Source: Flavobacterium dauae (GTDB lineage Bacteria; Bacteroidota; Bacteroidia; Flavobacteriales; Flavobacteriaceae). From it: DNA of 64,000 bases. Numbering within the stretch: position 1 is the first letter of the stretch; every line of letters starts with the position of its first letter. Below are positions 7,887 through 15,520 of this stretch, piece after piece. The position numbers were made by a program, and so were the translations under genes. The stretch spans positions 2,604,001 through 2,668,000 of the forward strand of contig NZ_CP130821.1 of the NCBI RefSeq assembly GCF_004151275.2. Reading direction: 5' to 3'. Under the pieces are notes generated by a model. It did no database searches, had not been told where the DNA came from, and saw only the letters and a list, made by a program, of their open reading frames with translations.

Positions 7887-8862
7887 CACAGCTGTTAATT
7901 GTAAAACTATCGGAGGGTTCTTTGGCGTTAACGGCAAAAAACTTCAAAGGCAATATAAAAAACATCTCAGCTCATTTAGCACTTGGCAACCCAAGGAACA
8001 CGCTCATCAATGGATTGTTTACCCCCAAAACATTGGTACGCATTTGGCAATTGACGAAGTAGCCTTGTCTCAAGGCGAACTTTATACCATTGTTACCAAT
8101 AAAAAAGCCAAGGGTAAAAAAGGATCATTAGTTGCCATTATTGCCGGAACCAAAACAGAACAAGTTATTGAACATATTAGTAAAATAGATTTAAAAAAAA
8201 GACAAGCAGTTATTGAAATTACTTTAGATATGGCTAATTCTATGAAGTTAATAGCCAAAAAATGTTTTCCAAAAGCAGTACAAGTGACAGATCGTTTCCA
8301 CGTGCAAAAATTAACCTTAGAAGCGTTACAAGAACTTAGAATAAAGCATCGATGGGAAGCTATGGATAAAGAAAATCAAGCCGTACTACAAGCTAAATCA
8401 GAAAACAAAACATATAACCCACCAATTTTAAACAATGGCGATACTGTAAAGCAATTGTTGGTCAGAAGCCGTTATTTACTGTATAAATCAAGAGAAAAAT
8501 GGACAAAAAATCAAGAAGAAAGAGCCGAAATCCTATTTAAATTATATCCCGATATTAAAACAGCATATTCTTTATCCGCACAACTACGAACTATCTACAA
8601 TAGTAAAAACGATAAAAATAGTGCTATGCTAAAATTAGCACATTGGTATAGAAAAGTAGAAGAAGCGGGCTTTAAAAACTTCAATATTGTTCTCAATACC
8701 ATAAAGGGTAATTACCAATCAATACTAAACTATTTCGATAATCGAAGCACCAATGCATCAGCAGAGGCTTTTAATGCTAAAATTAAAGCTTTTAGATCAC
8801 AATTTAGAGGTGTTAGAAAAATTGATTTTTTTCTGTTTAGATTATCTAAGCTTTTTGCTTAA
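7870..8862 (+). CDS. ISL3-family DDE transposase, catalytic ORF
   Basis: The frame is open from 7870 and encodes about 330 residues. It has the DDE_Tnp_ISL3 core: first Asp in LAIDEVALSQGELY, second Asp in VTDRFHVQKL, and the Glu in NASAEAFNAKIKAFRSQFRG. No ATG, GTG or TTG occurs in frame between 7870 and 8043, yet conserved residues (CKTIGGFFGVNGK) lie there. Starting at the TTG at 8044 would cut into the domain. Expression therefore probably needs a +1 (or -2) frameshift from the N-terminal ORF in the 7870-7886 overlap, or a non-standard start. Confidence 0.85.
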   Translation, partial: KKLIDNTAVNCKTIGGFFGVNGKKLQRQYKKHLSSFSTWQPKEHAHQWIVYPQNIGTHLAIDEVALSQGELYTIVTNKKAKGKKGSLVAIIAGTKTEQVIEHISKIDLKKRQAVIEITLDMANSMKLIAKKCFPKAVQVTDRFHVQKLTLEALQELRIKHRWEAMDKENQAVLQAKSENKTYNPPILNNGDTVKQLLVRSRYLLYKSREKWTKNQEERAEILFKLYPDIKTAYSLSAQLRTIYNSKNDKNSAMLKLAHWYRKVEEAGFKNFNIVLNTIKGNYQSILNYFDNRSTNASAEAFNAKIKAFRSQFRGVRKIDFFLFRLSKLFA

Positions 8863-8885
8863 TCCCCAACTTTTGAGCTTGATCC

Positions 8886-8893
8886 ACTATATC
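8886..8893. repeat. Right target-site duplication of the ISL3 element
   Basis: ACTATATC follows the right IS end and matches 7462-7469 exactly. Deleting one copy plus the IS restores the recombinase reading frame. Confidence 0.93.
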
Positions 8894-9039
<146 letters not shown>

Positions 9040-9116
9040 CTGTGCGTTTTGTTGAATTTTTACTACGATTAAAAAACAAAATTCTAAACATTTTTTAAAA
9101 GGACTTTTAGTCTTAG

Positions 9117-9189
<73 letters not shown>

Positions 9190-9278
9190 CTATTGTGGTG
9201 CAAATGTAAGGCGACTTTTTGGAATACCCAAACTTTTTACAGAAAATTATAAAATTAGTGTGTTTCACTATTATTAAG

Positions 9279-9286
9279 TAACTTTG
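9279..9286 (+). promoter_or_regulatory. -7 box for era-der
   Basis: TAACTTTG fits the Bacteroidota TAnnTTTG box and lies 18 bp before the era ATG. No clear -33 TTTG at the ideal distance. Confidence 0.6.
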
Positions 9287-9304
9287 CGAATTATTACAGA
9301 AATT

Positions 9305-10189
9305 ATGTCGCACAAAGCTGGTTTTATAAATATTATCGGAAATCCAAATGTTGGAAAATCAACCTTAATGAATGCTTTTATTGGTGAGCGTTTATCAATC
9401 ATTACATCAAAAGCGCAAACAACGCGCCACCGTATTTTCGGAATTGTAAATGGCGACGATTTTCAAATGGTTTTTTCAGACACTCCGGGAATCATTAAGC
9501 CTGCTTATGAATTGCAGACTTCGATGATGGATTTTGTAAAATCGGCGTTTGAAGATGCAGACATTCTTTTGTATATGGTTGAAGTGGGCGAACGTGAACT
9601 AAAAGACGAAGCTTTTTTTAAAAAAATTACCCATGCAAAAGTTCCGGTTTTATTGTTGTTGAATAAGATCGACAAATCAAACCAGGAACATTTGGAAGAA
9701 CAGGTTGCTTTGTGGAAAGAAAAAGTTCCTAATGCAGAAATAATTCCAATATCGGCACTAAACAATTTTAATGTGGATACTGTTTTTAACCGCATTTTAG
9801 AACTATTACCAGAATCGCCACCTTATTATCCGAAAGATGCGTTAACCGATAAACCCGAACGTTTCTTTGTTAATGAAATTATCCGCGAGAAAATCCTTCT
9901 AAACTATCAAAAAGAAATTCCGTATTCGGTAGAAATCGAAACAGAAGAATTCAAAGAAGAAGATAAAATCATTCACATTAAAGCCGTGATTATGGTAGAG
10001 CGTGACAGCCAAAAAGGCATCATCATTGGTCATAAAGGCGCTGCTTTAAAGAAAGTAGGAATGGAAGCACGTGCCGAATTAGAAAAGTTTTTTGACAAGC
10101 AAGTTCATATAGAATTGTTTGTAAAAGTGAATAAAGACTGGCGAAACAATCAGTTTCAATTACGCCGTTTTGGGTATCAACAAAAATAA
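9305..10189 (+). CDS. era: GTPase Era
   Basis: This is a 294-aa protein from the ATG at 9305 (MSHKAGFINIIGNPNVGKS); a TTG at 9284 lies inside the -7 box and was rejected. The G1 motif GNPNVGKS is at 12-19, G3 DTPG at 59-62 and G4 NKID near 122-125. The C-terminal ~90 residues are a KH domain (GIIIGHKGAALKKVG). Era binds the 3' end of 16S rRNA and supports 30S maturation. The length is normal. It lies 27 bp upstream of der, an operon common in Flavobacteriia. Confidence 0.97.
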   Translation: MSHKAGFINIIGNPNVGKSTLMNAFIGERLSIITSKAQTTRHRIFGIVNGDDFQMVFSDTPGIIKPAYELQTSMMDFVKSAFEDADILLYMVEVGERELKDEAFFKKITHAKVPVLLLLNKIDKSNQEHLEEQVALWKEKVPNAEIIPISALNNFNVDTVFNRILELLPESPPYYPKDALTDKPERFFVNEIIREKILLNYQKEIPYSVEIETEEFKEEDKIIHIKAVIMVERDSQKGIIIGHKGAALKKVGMEARAELEKFFDKQVHIELFVKVNKDWRNNQFQLRRFGYQQK

Positions 10190-10216
10190 AATCACACTTT
10201 TTAAAAGTGCAGTTAT

Positions 10217-11527
10217 ATGAACAACATTGTAGCAATTGTAGGACGACCTAATGTAGGAAAGTCAACCTTTTTTAACCGTCTTATTCAAAGACGCGAAGCC
10301 ATAGTAGATGCGGTAAGTGGTGTTACCCGTGATCGTAATTATGGAAAAAGTGAATGGAACGGAAAAGAATTCTCTGTTATTGATACAGGTGGATATATTA
10401 AAGGATCGGACGATATTTTTGAAGGCGAGATCCGCAAACAAGTAGAATTGGCGATTGATGAAGCCGATGCCATTGTGTTTTTGGTTGATGTAGAAGAAGG
10501 CATTACCCCAATGGATGATGAAGTAGCCAAACTGCTTCGCAAAGTTACAAAGCCGGTTTTATTGGTTGTAAATAAAGTTGATAACGCAAAACGCGAACAA
10601 GATGCTTTTGAATTTTACAATTTAGGATTGGGTGAATATGTTACTATGTCTGGAATGAGCGGTTCTGGAACGGGCGAAGTTTTAGATAAAATTGTTGAAA
10701 TTTTACCAGAATTACCAGAAGTTGAAGAAGTAAAAGACGAACTGCCTCGTTTTGCAGTTGTTGGTCGTCCAAATGCAGGAAAATCAAGTTTTATTAACGC
10801 GTTAATTGGCGAAGATCGTTTTGTGGTTACCGATATTGCAGGAACTACCCGCGATGCGATCGATACAAAATACAACCGTTTTGGTTTTGAATTTAATTTG
10901 GTTGATACAGCCGGTATTCGCAGAAAGGCAAAAGTTAAAGAAGATTTAGAGTTTTACTCGGTAATGCGTTCGGTACGTGCTATTGAACATGCCGATGTTT
11001 GTATTTTGGTTATTGATGCAACCCGTGGATTTGAAGGTCAGGATCAAAGTATTTTTTGGTTGGCAGAAAAAAACCGCAAGGGAATTGTAATCTTGGTAAA
11101 TAAATGGGACTTGGTTGAAAAAGACACCATGACTTCTTATGATTACGAGAAAAAAATACGTGAAGAAATAGCTCCGTTTACCGATGTGCCTATTCTTTTT
11201 GTATCGGCATTAACCAAACAACGTTTGTTAAAAGCGTTAGAAACCGCTGTAGAAGTGTACGAAAACCGCAAGCAACGTATTTCAACATCGAAATTTAACG
11301 AAACCATGTTGCCAATTATTGAACACAATCCGCCACCGGCAATTAAAGGCAAATACATTAAAATTAAATATTGTATGCAGTTGCCAACGCCTGTGCCACA
11401 GTTTGTGTTTTTTGCCAATTTACCACAATACATTAAAGACCCATACAAGCGTTATGTAGAAAACAAATTACGCGAAATTTATAATTTTGAAGGAGTACCG
11501 ATTGAAATTTACTTCCGACAAAAATAA
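10217..11527 (+). CDS. der: Ribosome biogenesis GTPase Der (EngA)
   Basis: This is a 436-aa protein with two tandem GTPase domains: GRPNVGKS at 9-16 and GRPNAGKS at 183-190, with DTGG and DTAG as the two G3 motifs and NKVD and NKWD as the two G4 motifs. A C-terminal KH-like domain ends in [11 protein letters not shown]. Der acts in 50S subunit assembly. It follows era closely and is followed by a terminator, so era-der appears to be a complete two-gene unit. Confidence 0.97.
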   Translation: MNNIVAIVGRPNVGKSTFFNRLIQRREAIVDAVSGVTRDRNYGKSEWNGKEFSVIDTGGYIKGSDDIFEGEIRKQVELAIDEADAIVFLVDVEEGITPMDDEVAKLLRKVTKPVLLVVNKVDNAKREQDAFEFYNLGLGEYVTMSGMSGSGTGEVLDKIVEILPELPEVEEVKDELPRFAVVGRPNAGKSSFINALIGEDRFVVTDIAGTTRDAIDTKYNRFGFEFNLVDTAGIRRKAKVKEDLEFYSVMRSVRAIEHADVCILVIDATRGFEGQDQSIFWLAEKNRKGIVILVNKWDLVEKDTMTSYDYEKKIREEIAPFTDVPILFVSALTKQRLLKALETAVEVYENRKQRISTSKFNETMLPIIEHNPPPAIKGKYIKIKYCMQLPTPVPQFVFFANLPQYIKDPYKRYVENKLREIYNFEGVPIEIYFRQK

Positions 11528-11531
11528 TTAC

Positions 11532-11565
11532 AAAAGGAAAGGTTTAAACGTCTTTCCTTTTTTTA
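11532..11565 (+). terminator. Terminator after der
   Basis: AAAAGGAAAG (11532-11541) pairs with CTTTCCTTTT (11552-11561), followed by a T run. Confidence 0.8.
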
Positions 11566-11590
11566 TCTACTTTAATAATAGCTCATTAAT

Positions 11591-12025
11591 ATGGATATAC
11601 AGGAACAGATTAAAAGATATATTGATAGTTTAAACAAATTAAAAGGTGCTGATATTCTTCAGCTGCATCAATATATGTTGAAAAGATTGCCTAATGGTAA
11701 ATTATGGTTTTTAGACGGTAAAGACGAAAAAGGAAAAGTAGTAGCAAACCCTTCTATTGGTTACGGACAATTTACACTACGCTATAAAAACGGGTCAACA
11801 AAAACGTTTTATCAAATAGGGATAAGCAGCAATTTAACAGGTATTTCGGTTTATATTATGGGACTCTCCGATAAAAAGCAGTTACCAGATCTTTTCAAAG
11901 AAACCATAGGTAAAGCAACTGTAACGGGATATTGTATAAAATTTAAAACTTTAAAAGACATTCATTTAAATGTATTAAAAGAAGCGATTACTTATGGACT
12001 AAAACAAACAACATTTTCCTCTTAA
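11591..12025 (+). CDS. DUF1801 (YdhG-like) domain protein
   Basis: This is a 144-aa protein covering one DUF1801 domain. Recognisable parts are IKRYIDSL at the N-terminus, PSIGYGQFTLRYKNGS in the middle, and a C-terminal helix (LKDIHLNVLKEAITYGL). The family has an alpha/beta fold related to frataxin-like or YdhG proteins; its biochemical role is not established. It stands alone between the der terminator and the TonB receptor promoter. Confidence 0.75.
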   Translation: MDIQEQIKRYIDSLNKLKGADILQLHQYMLKRLPNGKLWFLDGKDEKGKVVANPSIGYGQFTLRYKNGSTKTFYQIGISSNLTGISVYIMGLSDKKQLPDLFKETIGKATVTGYCIKFKTLKDIHLNVLKEAITYGLKQTTFSS

Positions 12026-12041
12026 AAAAACCTTATTTTTA

Positions 12042-12072
12042 TTTGTTTTAAATAAGAATAAAAGTACTTTTG
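12042..12072 (+). promoter_or_regulatory. Promoter of the TonB receptor operon
   Basis: TTTG (12042-12045) and TACTTTTG (12065-12072) are separated by 19 bp, an exact match to the Bacteroidota -33/-7 consensus, 17 bp before the ATG at 12090. No Fur-like palindrome was evident. Confidence 0.75.
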
Positions 12073-12089
12073 CATCAAATTTTTAAAAG

Positions 12090-14234
12090 ATGAAAAAATT
12101 ACTACTAATTCTTCCGGCGGTTACTGTTGCCTTTGAAGCAAGTGCACAAGAAACCGATTCAATACAATCAAACAAATTAGACGAGCTTATAATACAAGCG
12201 TACACTCCAAAAAATGTAAATGCTACGAACAAGATGCCTTTAAAAGACATTGAAAATCCGCAGGTTTACAATGTAATTAGTAAAAATGCGATTAAAGAGC
12301 AGGTAATTACCAATTTTAATGATGCACTGAAAAATGCAACAGGAGTGTTCCGCCTGTGGGAATCAACAGGACGGGGAACCGATGGTGGCGAATATTTTTC
12401 TATGCGTGGTTTTTCTACACAACCAACATTATTAAACGGAATGCCAAGTTTTTCTAACGGAACTTTAGATCCTGCAAACGTGGAAAGCATTGAAGTTATC
12501 AAAGGTCCATCGGGAACAATGTACGGCGGAAACATTGTGTCTTACGGCGGTTTAATCAACGTAACAACAAAAAAACCGTATGAAAATTTTGGTGGAGAAA
12601 TGGGATACGTTAACGGATCTTACGGATTAAACCGTGTTACTGCCGATATTAATACACCGTTAAGCAAACAAGCTTTTTTACGTATTAATACAGCGTATCA
12701 AAACCGCAATTCGTTCCAAGACGCCGGTTTTGGCAAATCGCTTTATTTTGCACCGTCGTTAAAATTTATAGCAAACAATCGCTTAACTTTTTACATCAAT
12801 ACAGAAATTAAAAGTTCAGAATCGGCAAATGCTCCAATGATTTTCTTTAACAGAAACGCACCTATATCGTTTCATTCTATGGATTTATTTGAACAGAATT
12901 ACAAGAAATCTTATACCTCAAACGATTTAACCATAAAAAATCCAACATTTAACTTACAGGCATATGCCGTTTATCAGTTGTCAGACAACTGGACATCTAC
13001 CACCATTGTTTCAAAAAGCAATGCTAAAACAAACGGTTACTATCATTATTTATGGGATCAATCTAACGGAAACGAATTTACACGATACATTACCAAAGGC
13101 GAAGCAGAGACTGATGTTACAGGTATTCAACAAAACTTTTTGGGTACTTACAATATTGGAAGTATGAAAAATAAATTAGTAGTTGGATTAGATTACTTTC
13201 AAAGAAAATTTTCTGGAGGCGGTACCGGCTATGCAGAATACGGAACGGTTTCTTTGGTCGATCAAAAGGATACAATGGCAAATCAGTTAACAACATCGGC
13301 TGTTGATGCGGCATTATCACAAACTACTCAGGATTTATTCAGTGCCGAAACAAAGATTTACAGTGCATACGCATCAAACGTTATTGAATTTTTACCCAAT
13401 TTATCGGCAATGTTAAGTTTGCGTATAGATCATTTTACAGGACAGCCAACGGCGTATTCAACCGAAGAAATAAAAGATAAAACTACCTTATCGCCAAAAT
13501 TTGGCTTGGTTTACCAGCCTATTCAGGATAAATTATCGGTATTTGCAAACTATATGAATGGTTTTCAATACATACAACCAGAAGCTATTCCTATTACCGA
13601 TGCAGATGGAAATACTATTGGAAAAGAAATACGCTATTTTGATCCGGAACAAGCCAACCAATGGGAAATTGGTACAAAAGCAAGTTTAATTAAAGACCGT
13701 TTATCGGTTACGGCAAGTTATTACAACATCAATGTAAAAAACAAAGTAATGGGTAATGGGATAGATCTCACACAGTCTGGAGAAGTAGAAAGCAAAGGTT
13801 TTGAAATTAGTGTTTTAGGAAGTCCTGTAAATGGGTTAAATATTATTGCCGGCTTTAGCCATAACGATAACGAAGTAATTAAAGACGATCCAACATTGGG
13901 GTATTTGGGTATGAGAACAGAAGAATCGGGTCCTGAGAACTTATTCAATTTCTGGGCAAATTATACCGTACAACAAGGGGCTTTAAAGAATTTTGGAATT
14001 GGATTAGGTGCTAATTCTACAAGCAAATTACTTACGTTAAACAGATCAACTACCGGAACGTTTGCTTTGCCGGGTTACACTGTATTTAATGCTGCTGTTT
14101 CGTACAACGCCGAAAAATACAGTGCTACGTTAAAGGTAGATAATCTTACCAATGAAAAATATTTTACGGGTTGGTCAACCGTTAGTCCACAATTTGCCCG
14201 TTCGGTTTCATTAGGTTTAAATTATAAGTTTTAA
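12090..14234 (+). CDS. TonB-dependent siderophore-type receptor
   Basis: This is a 714-aa protein with a signal peptide (cleavage likely after SAQ, residue 19). The plug domain (about 40-170) includes SMRGFSTQPTLLNGMPSF and VESIEVIKGPSGTMYGG. The barrel follows and ends in the outer-membrane terminal phenylalanine (LGLNYKF). The plug pattern is that of FhuA/FecA-type siderophore receptors; the ligand is unknown. The stop overlaps the next start (TAATG), tying it to a PepSY reductase-like protein, a common iron-siderophore pairing. Confidence 0.9.
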   Translation: MKKLLLILPAVTVAFEASAQETDSIQSNKLDELIIQAYTPKNVNATNKMPLKDIENPQVYNVISKNAIKEQVITNFNDALKNATGVFRLWESTGRGTDGGEYFSMRGFSTQPTLLNGMPSFSNGTLDPANVESIEVIKGPSGTMYGGNIVSYGGLINVTTKKPYENFGGEMGYVNGSYGLNRVTADINTPLSKQAFLRINTAYQNRNSFQDAGFGKSLYFAPSLKFIANNRLTFYINTEIKSSESANAPMIFFNRNAPISFHSMDLFEQNYKKSYTSNDLTIKNPTFNLQAYAVYQLSDNWTSTTIVSKSNAKTNGYYHYLWDQSNGNEFTRYITKGEAETDVTGIQQNFLGTYNIGSMKNKLVVGLDYFQRKFSGGGTGYAEYGTVSLVDQKDTMANQLTTSAVDAALSQTTQDLFSAETKIYSAYASNVIEFLPNLSAMLSLRIDHFTGQPTAYSTEEIKDKTTLSPKFGLVYQPIQDKLSVFANYMNGFQYIQPEAIPITDADGNTIGKEIRYFDPEQANQWEIGTKASLIKDRLSVTASYYNINVKNKVMGNGIDLTQSGEVESKGFEISVLGSPVNGLNIIAGFSHNDNEVIKDDPTLGYLGMRTEESGPENLFNFWANYTVQQGALKNFGIGLGANSTSKLLTLNRSTTGTFALPGYTVFNAAVSYNAEKYSATLKVDNLTNEKYFTGWSTVSPQFARSVSLGLNYKF

Positions 14235-15433
14235 TGAAAAAAAAGAAAAAGAAAGAAAATAAATTTAAAAAATTAACAGGCAAGCTGCACCTTTGGTTCG
14301 GCTTGCTTATTGGTTCTATCGTGTTTTTTATTTCGATTACCGGAGCATTGTATGTTTTTAAAGACGAAATAGAAGGAATTAACAGAAAAGCATACATCCA
14401 TCATAACGAACCAGACTATCAAAATAAAGAAAAACTGAACATTCGTACCTTAGAAAAAATGGTGCAGCAACAGGTAAAAGAAAAGTATCCGTTACATTGG
14501 GTAAATATTCCTGTTGACCGATCGATGTCTTATCAGTTTTTTTACCACGAACACAATGAAGATGCCTGGCATTATTTTGACGAATATCCCATTTATAAAT
14601 CGGTCTATGTAAATCCGTACAACGGAAAAGTGCTGCAGGTTTACGATGAAAAAAACGGTTTTTTCAATATTGTAAAAATGCTTCACTGGAGTTTCCTGCT
14701 TAATTCTGCCTGGGGAAAATGGCTAACAGGAATTCCTGTTTTAATTTTTGTATTTATGTTAATTTCGGGTATCATTCTTTGGTGGCCCAAGAACAAAGCG
14801 GCACGCAAACAACGCTTTTGGTTTAAATGGGAAAACATTAAAAACTGGAAACGCAAAAATTACGACCTGCATAACATTTTAGGATTTTACTCTTCTGTTT
14901 TTGCACTGATTTTCTCTATAACCGGACTTTTTTACGCGTTCTTTTTCATTCAGGCAATGATTTATGTTGTTTTTTCTGGGGGAAGCACACAGTATCCCGA
15001 TTTTTCGCACATTACAACCAAAGCTCCTATTGAATTGCGTACCGAAACCACATTAGATAAAATTGCCCAAAAGGTAGAAACATTGTATCCCAATGCTTAT
15101 GCGTTTTCGATAGATCTAGGAAACGAACATTTAGACGATCACGAACATCCGAATTTTGATGTATATGTAAAACATCTGTCCTATTCGTACCACAAAAGCA
15201 GCAGCTTGATTTTTGATGAAAACTCAGGTGAATTGCTTCACACCCACGATCCAAAAGATAAAAACCTGGGCGAAAAAATGGTTGCCGCCAATTATGACAT
15301 CCACGTAGGAGCCATTTTTGGATTACCCACCAAAATTATAGCATTTATTGTAAGTTTGCTTTGTGCAAGTTTACCCGTTACCGGATTTATGATTTGGTAC
15401 GGACGCCGAAAAAAGAAAAAGGCAACAACTTAA
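14234..15433 (+). CDS. PepSY-associated membrane protein (siderophore-reductase-like)
   Basis: This is a 399-aa inner-membrane protein. A lysine-rich N-terminus precedes TM1 (LHLWFGLLIGSIVFFISITG), then a periplasmic PepSY region, TM2 near 170-190 (WLTGIPVLIFVFMLISGIIL), TM3 near 215-240 and a C-terminal TM before RRKKKKATT. Conserved histidines (KMLHWSFL, YDLHNILG, HVGAIFG) fit haem or metal ligands in this family, proposed to reduce ferric siderophores after uptake. It is translationally coupled to the receptor. Confidence 0.87.
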   Translation: MKKKKKKENKFKKLTGKLHLWFGLLIGSIVFFISITGALYVFKDEIEGINRKAYIHHNEPDYQNKEKLNIRTLEKMVQQQVKEKYPLHWVNIPVDRSMSYQFFYHEHNEDAWHYFDEYPIYKSVYVNPYNGKVLQVYDEKNGFFNIVKMLHWSFLLNSAWGKWLTGIPVLIFVFMLISGIILWWPKNKAARKQRFWFKWENIKNWKRKNYDLHNILGFYSSVFALIFSITGLFYAFFFIQAMIYVVFSGGSTQYPDFSHITTKAPIELRTETTLDKIAQKVETLYPNAYAFSIDLGNEHLDDHEHPNFDVYVKHLSYSYHKSSSLIFDENSGELLHTHDPKDKNLGEKMVAANYDIHVGAIFGLPTKIIAFIVSLLCASLPVTGFMIWYGRRKKKKATT

Positions 15434-15470
15434 TTTGTTTTTAAAAAATAAATAGGTAAAACCCCTATAA

Positions 15471-15510
15471 AAAGCGATTTCTCAATTTTTTATGAAGAAT
15501 CGCTTTTTTA
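15471..15510 (+). terminator. Terminator after the PepSY gene
   Basis: AAAGCGATT (15471-15479) pairs with AATCGCTTT (15498-15506), followed by T-rich DNA. Its tail contains TATTTTTG (15509-15516), which also resembles a -7 box just before the next ATG. Confidence 0.72.
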
Positions 15511-15520
15511 TTTTTGCTTT

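Larger units (their letters stand above)
7470..8885 (+). mobile_element. Complete ISL3-family insertion sequence (1416 bp)
   Basis: The left end reads GGATCAAGCTCAAAACCTGG. The right end, reverse complemented, reads GGATCAAGCTCAAAAGTTGG. The two match over 15 bp and then again in TGGGG. Eight-bp direct repeats flank them. Inside are an N-terminal ORF (7536-7886) and the DDE transposase ORF (7870-8862). Length, target duplication and protein family all fit ISL3. Intact ends and an exact duplication suggest a recent insertion, into the recombinase gene. Confidence 0.95.

Noticed and set aside
15509..15516. TATTTTTG as a promoter giving a leaderless mRNA for the beta-barrel protein
   Set aside because: It lies in the T tract of the preceding terminator and only 4 bp before the ATG; chance resemblance is as likely.
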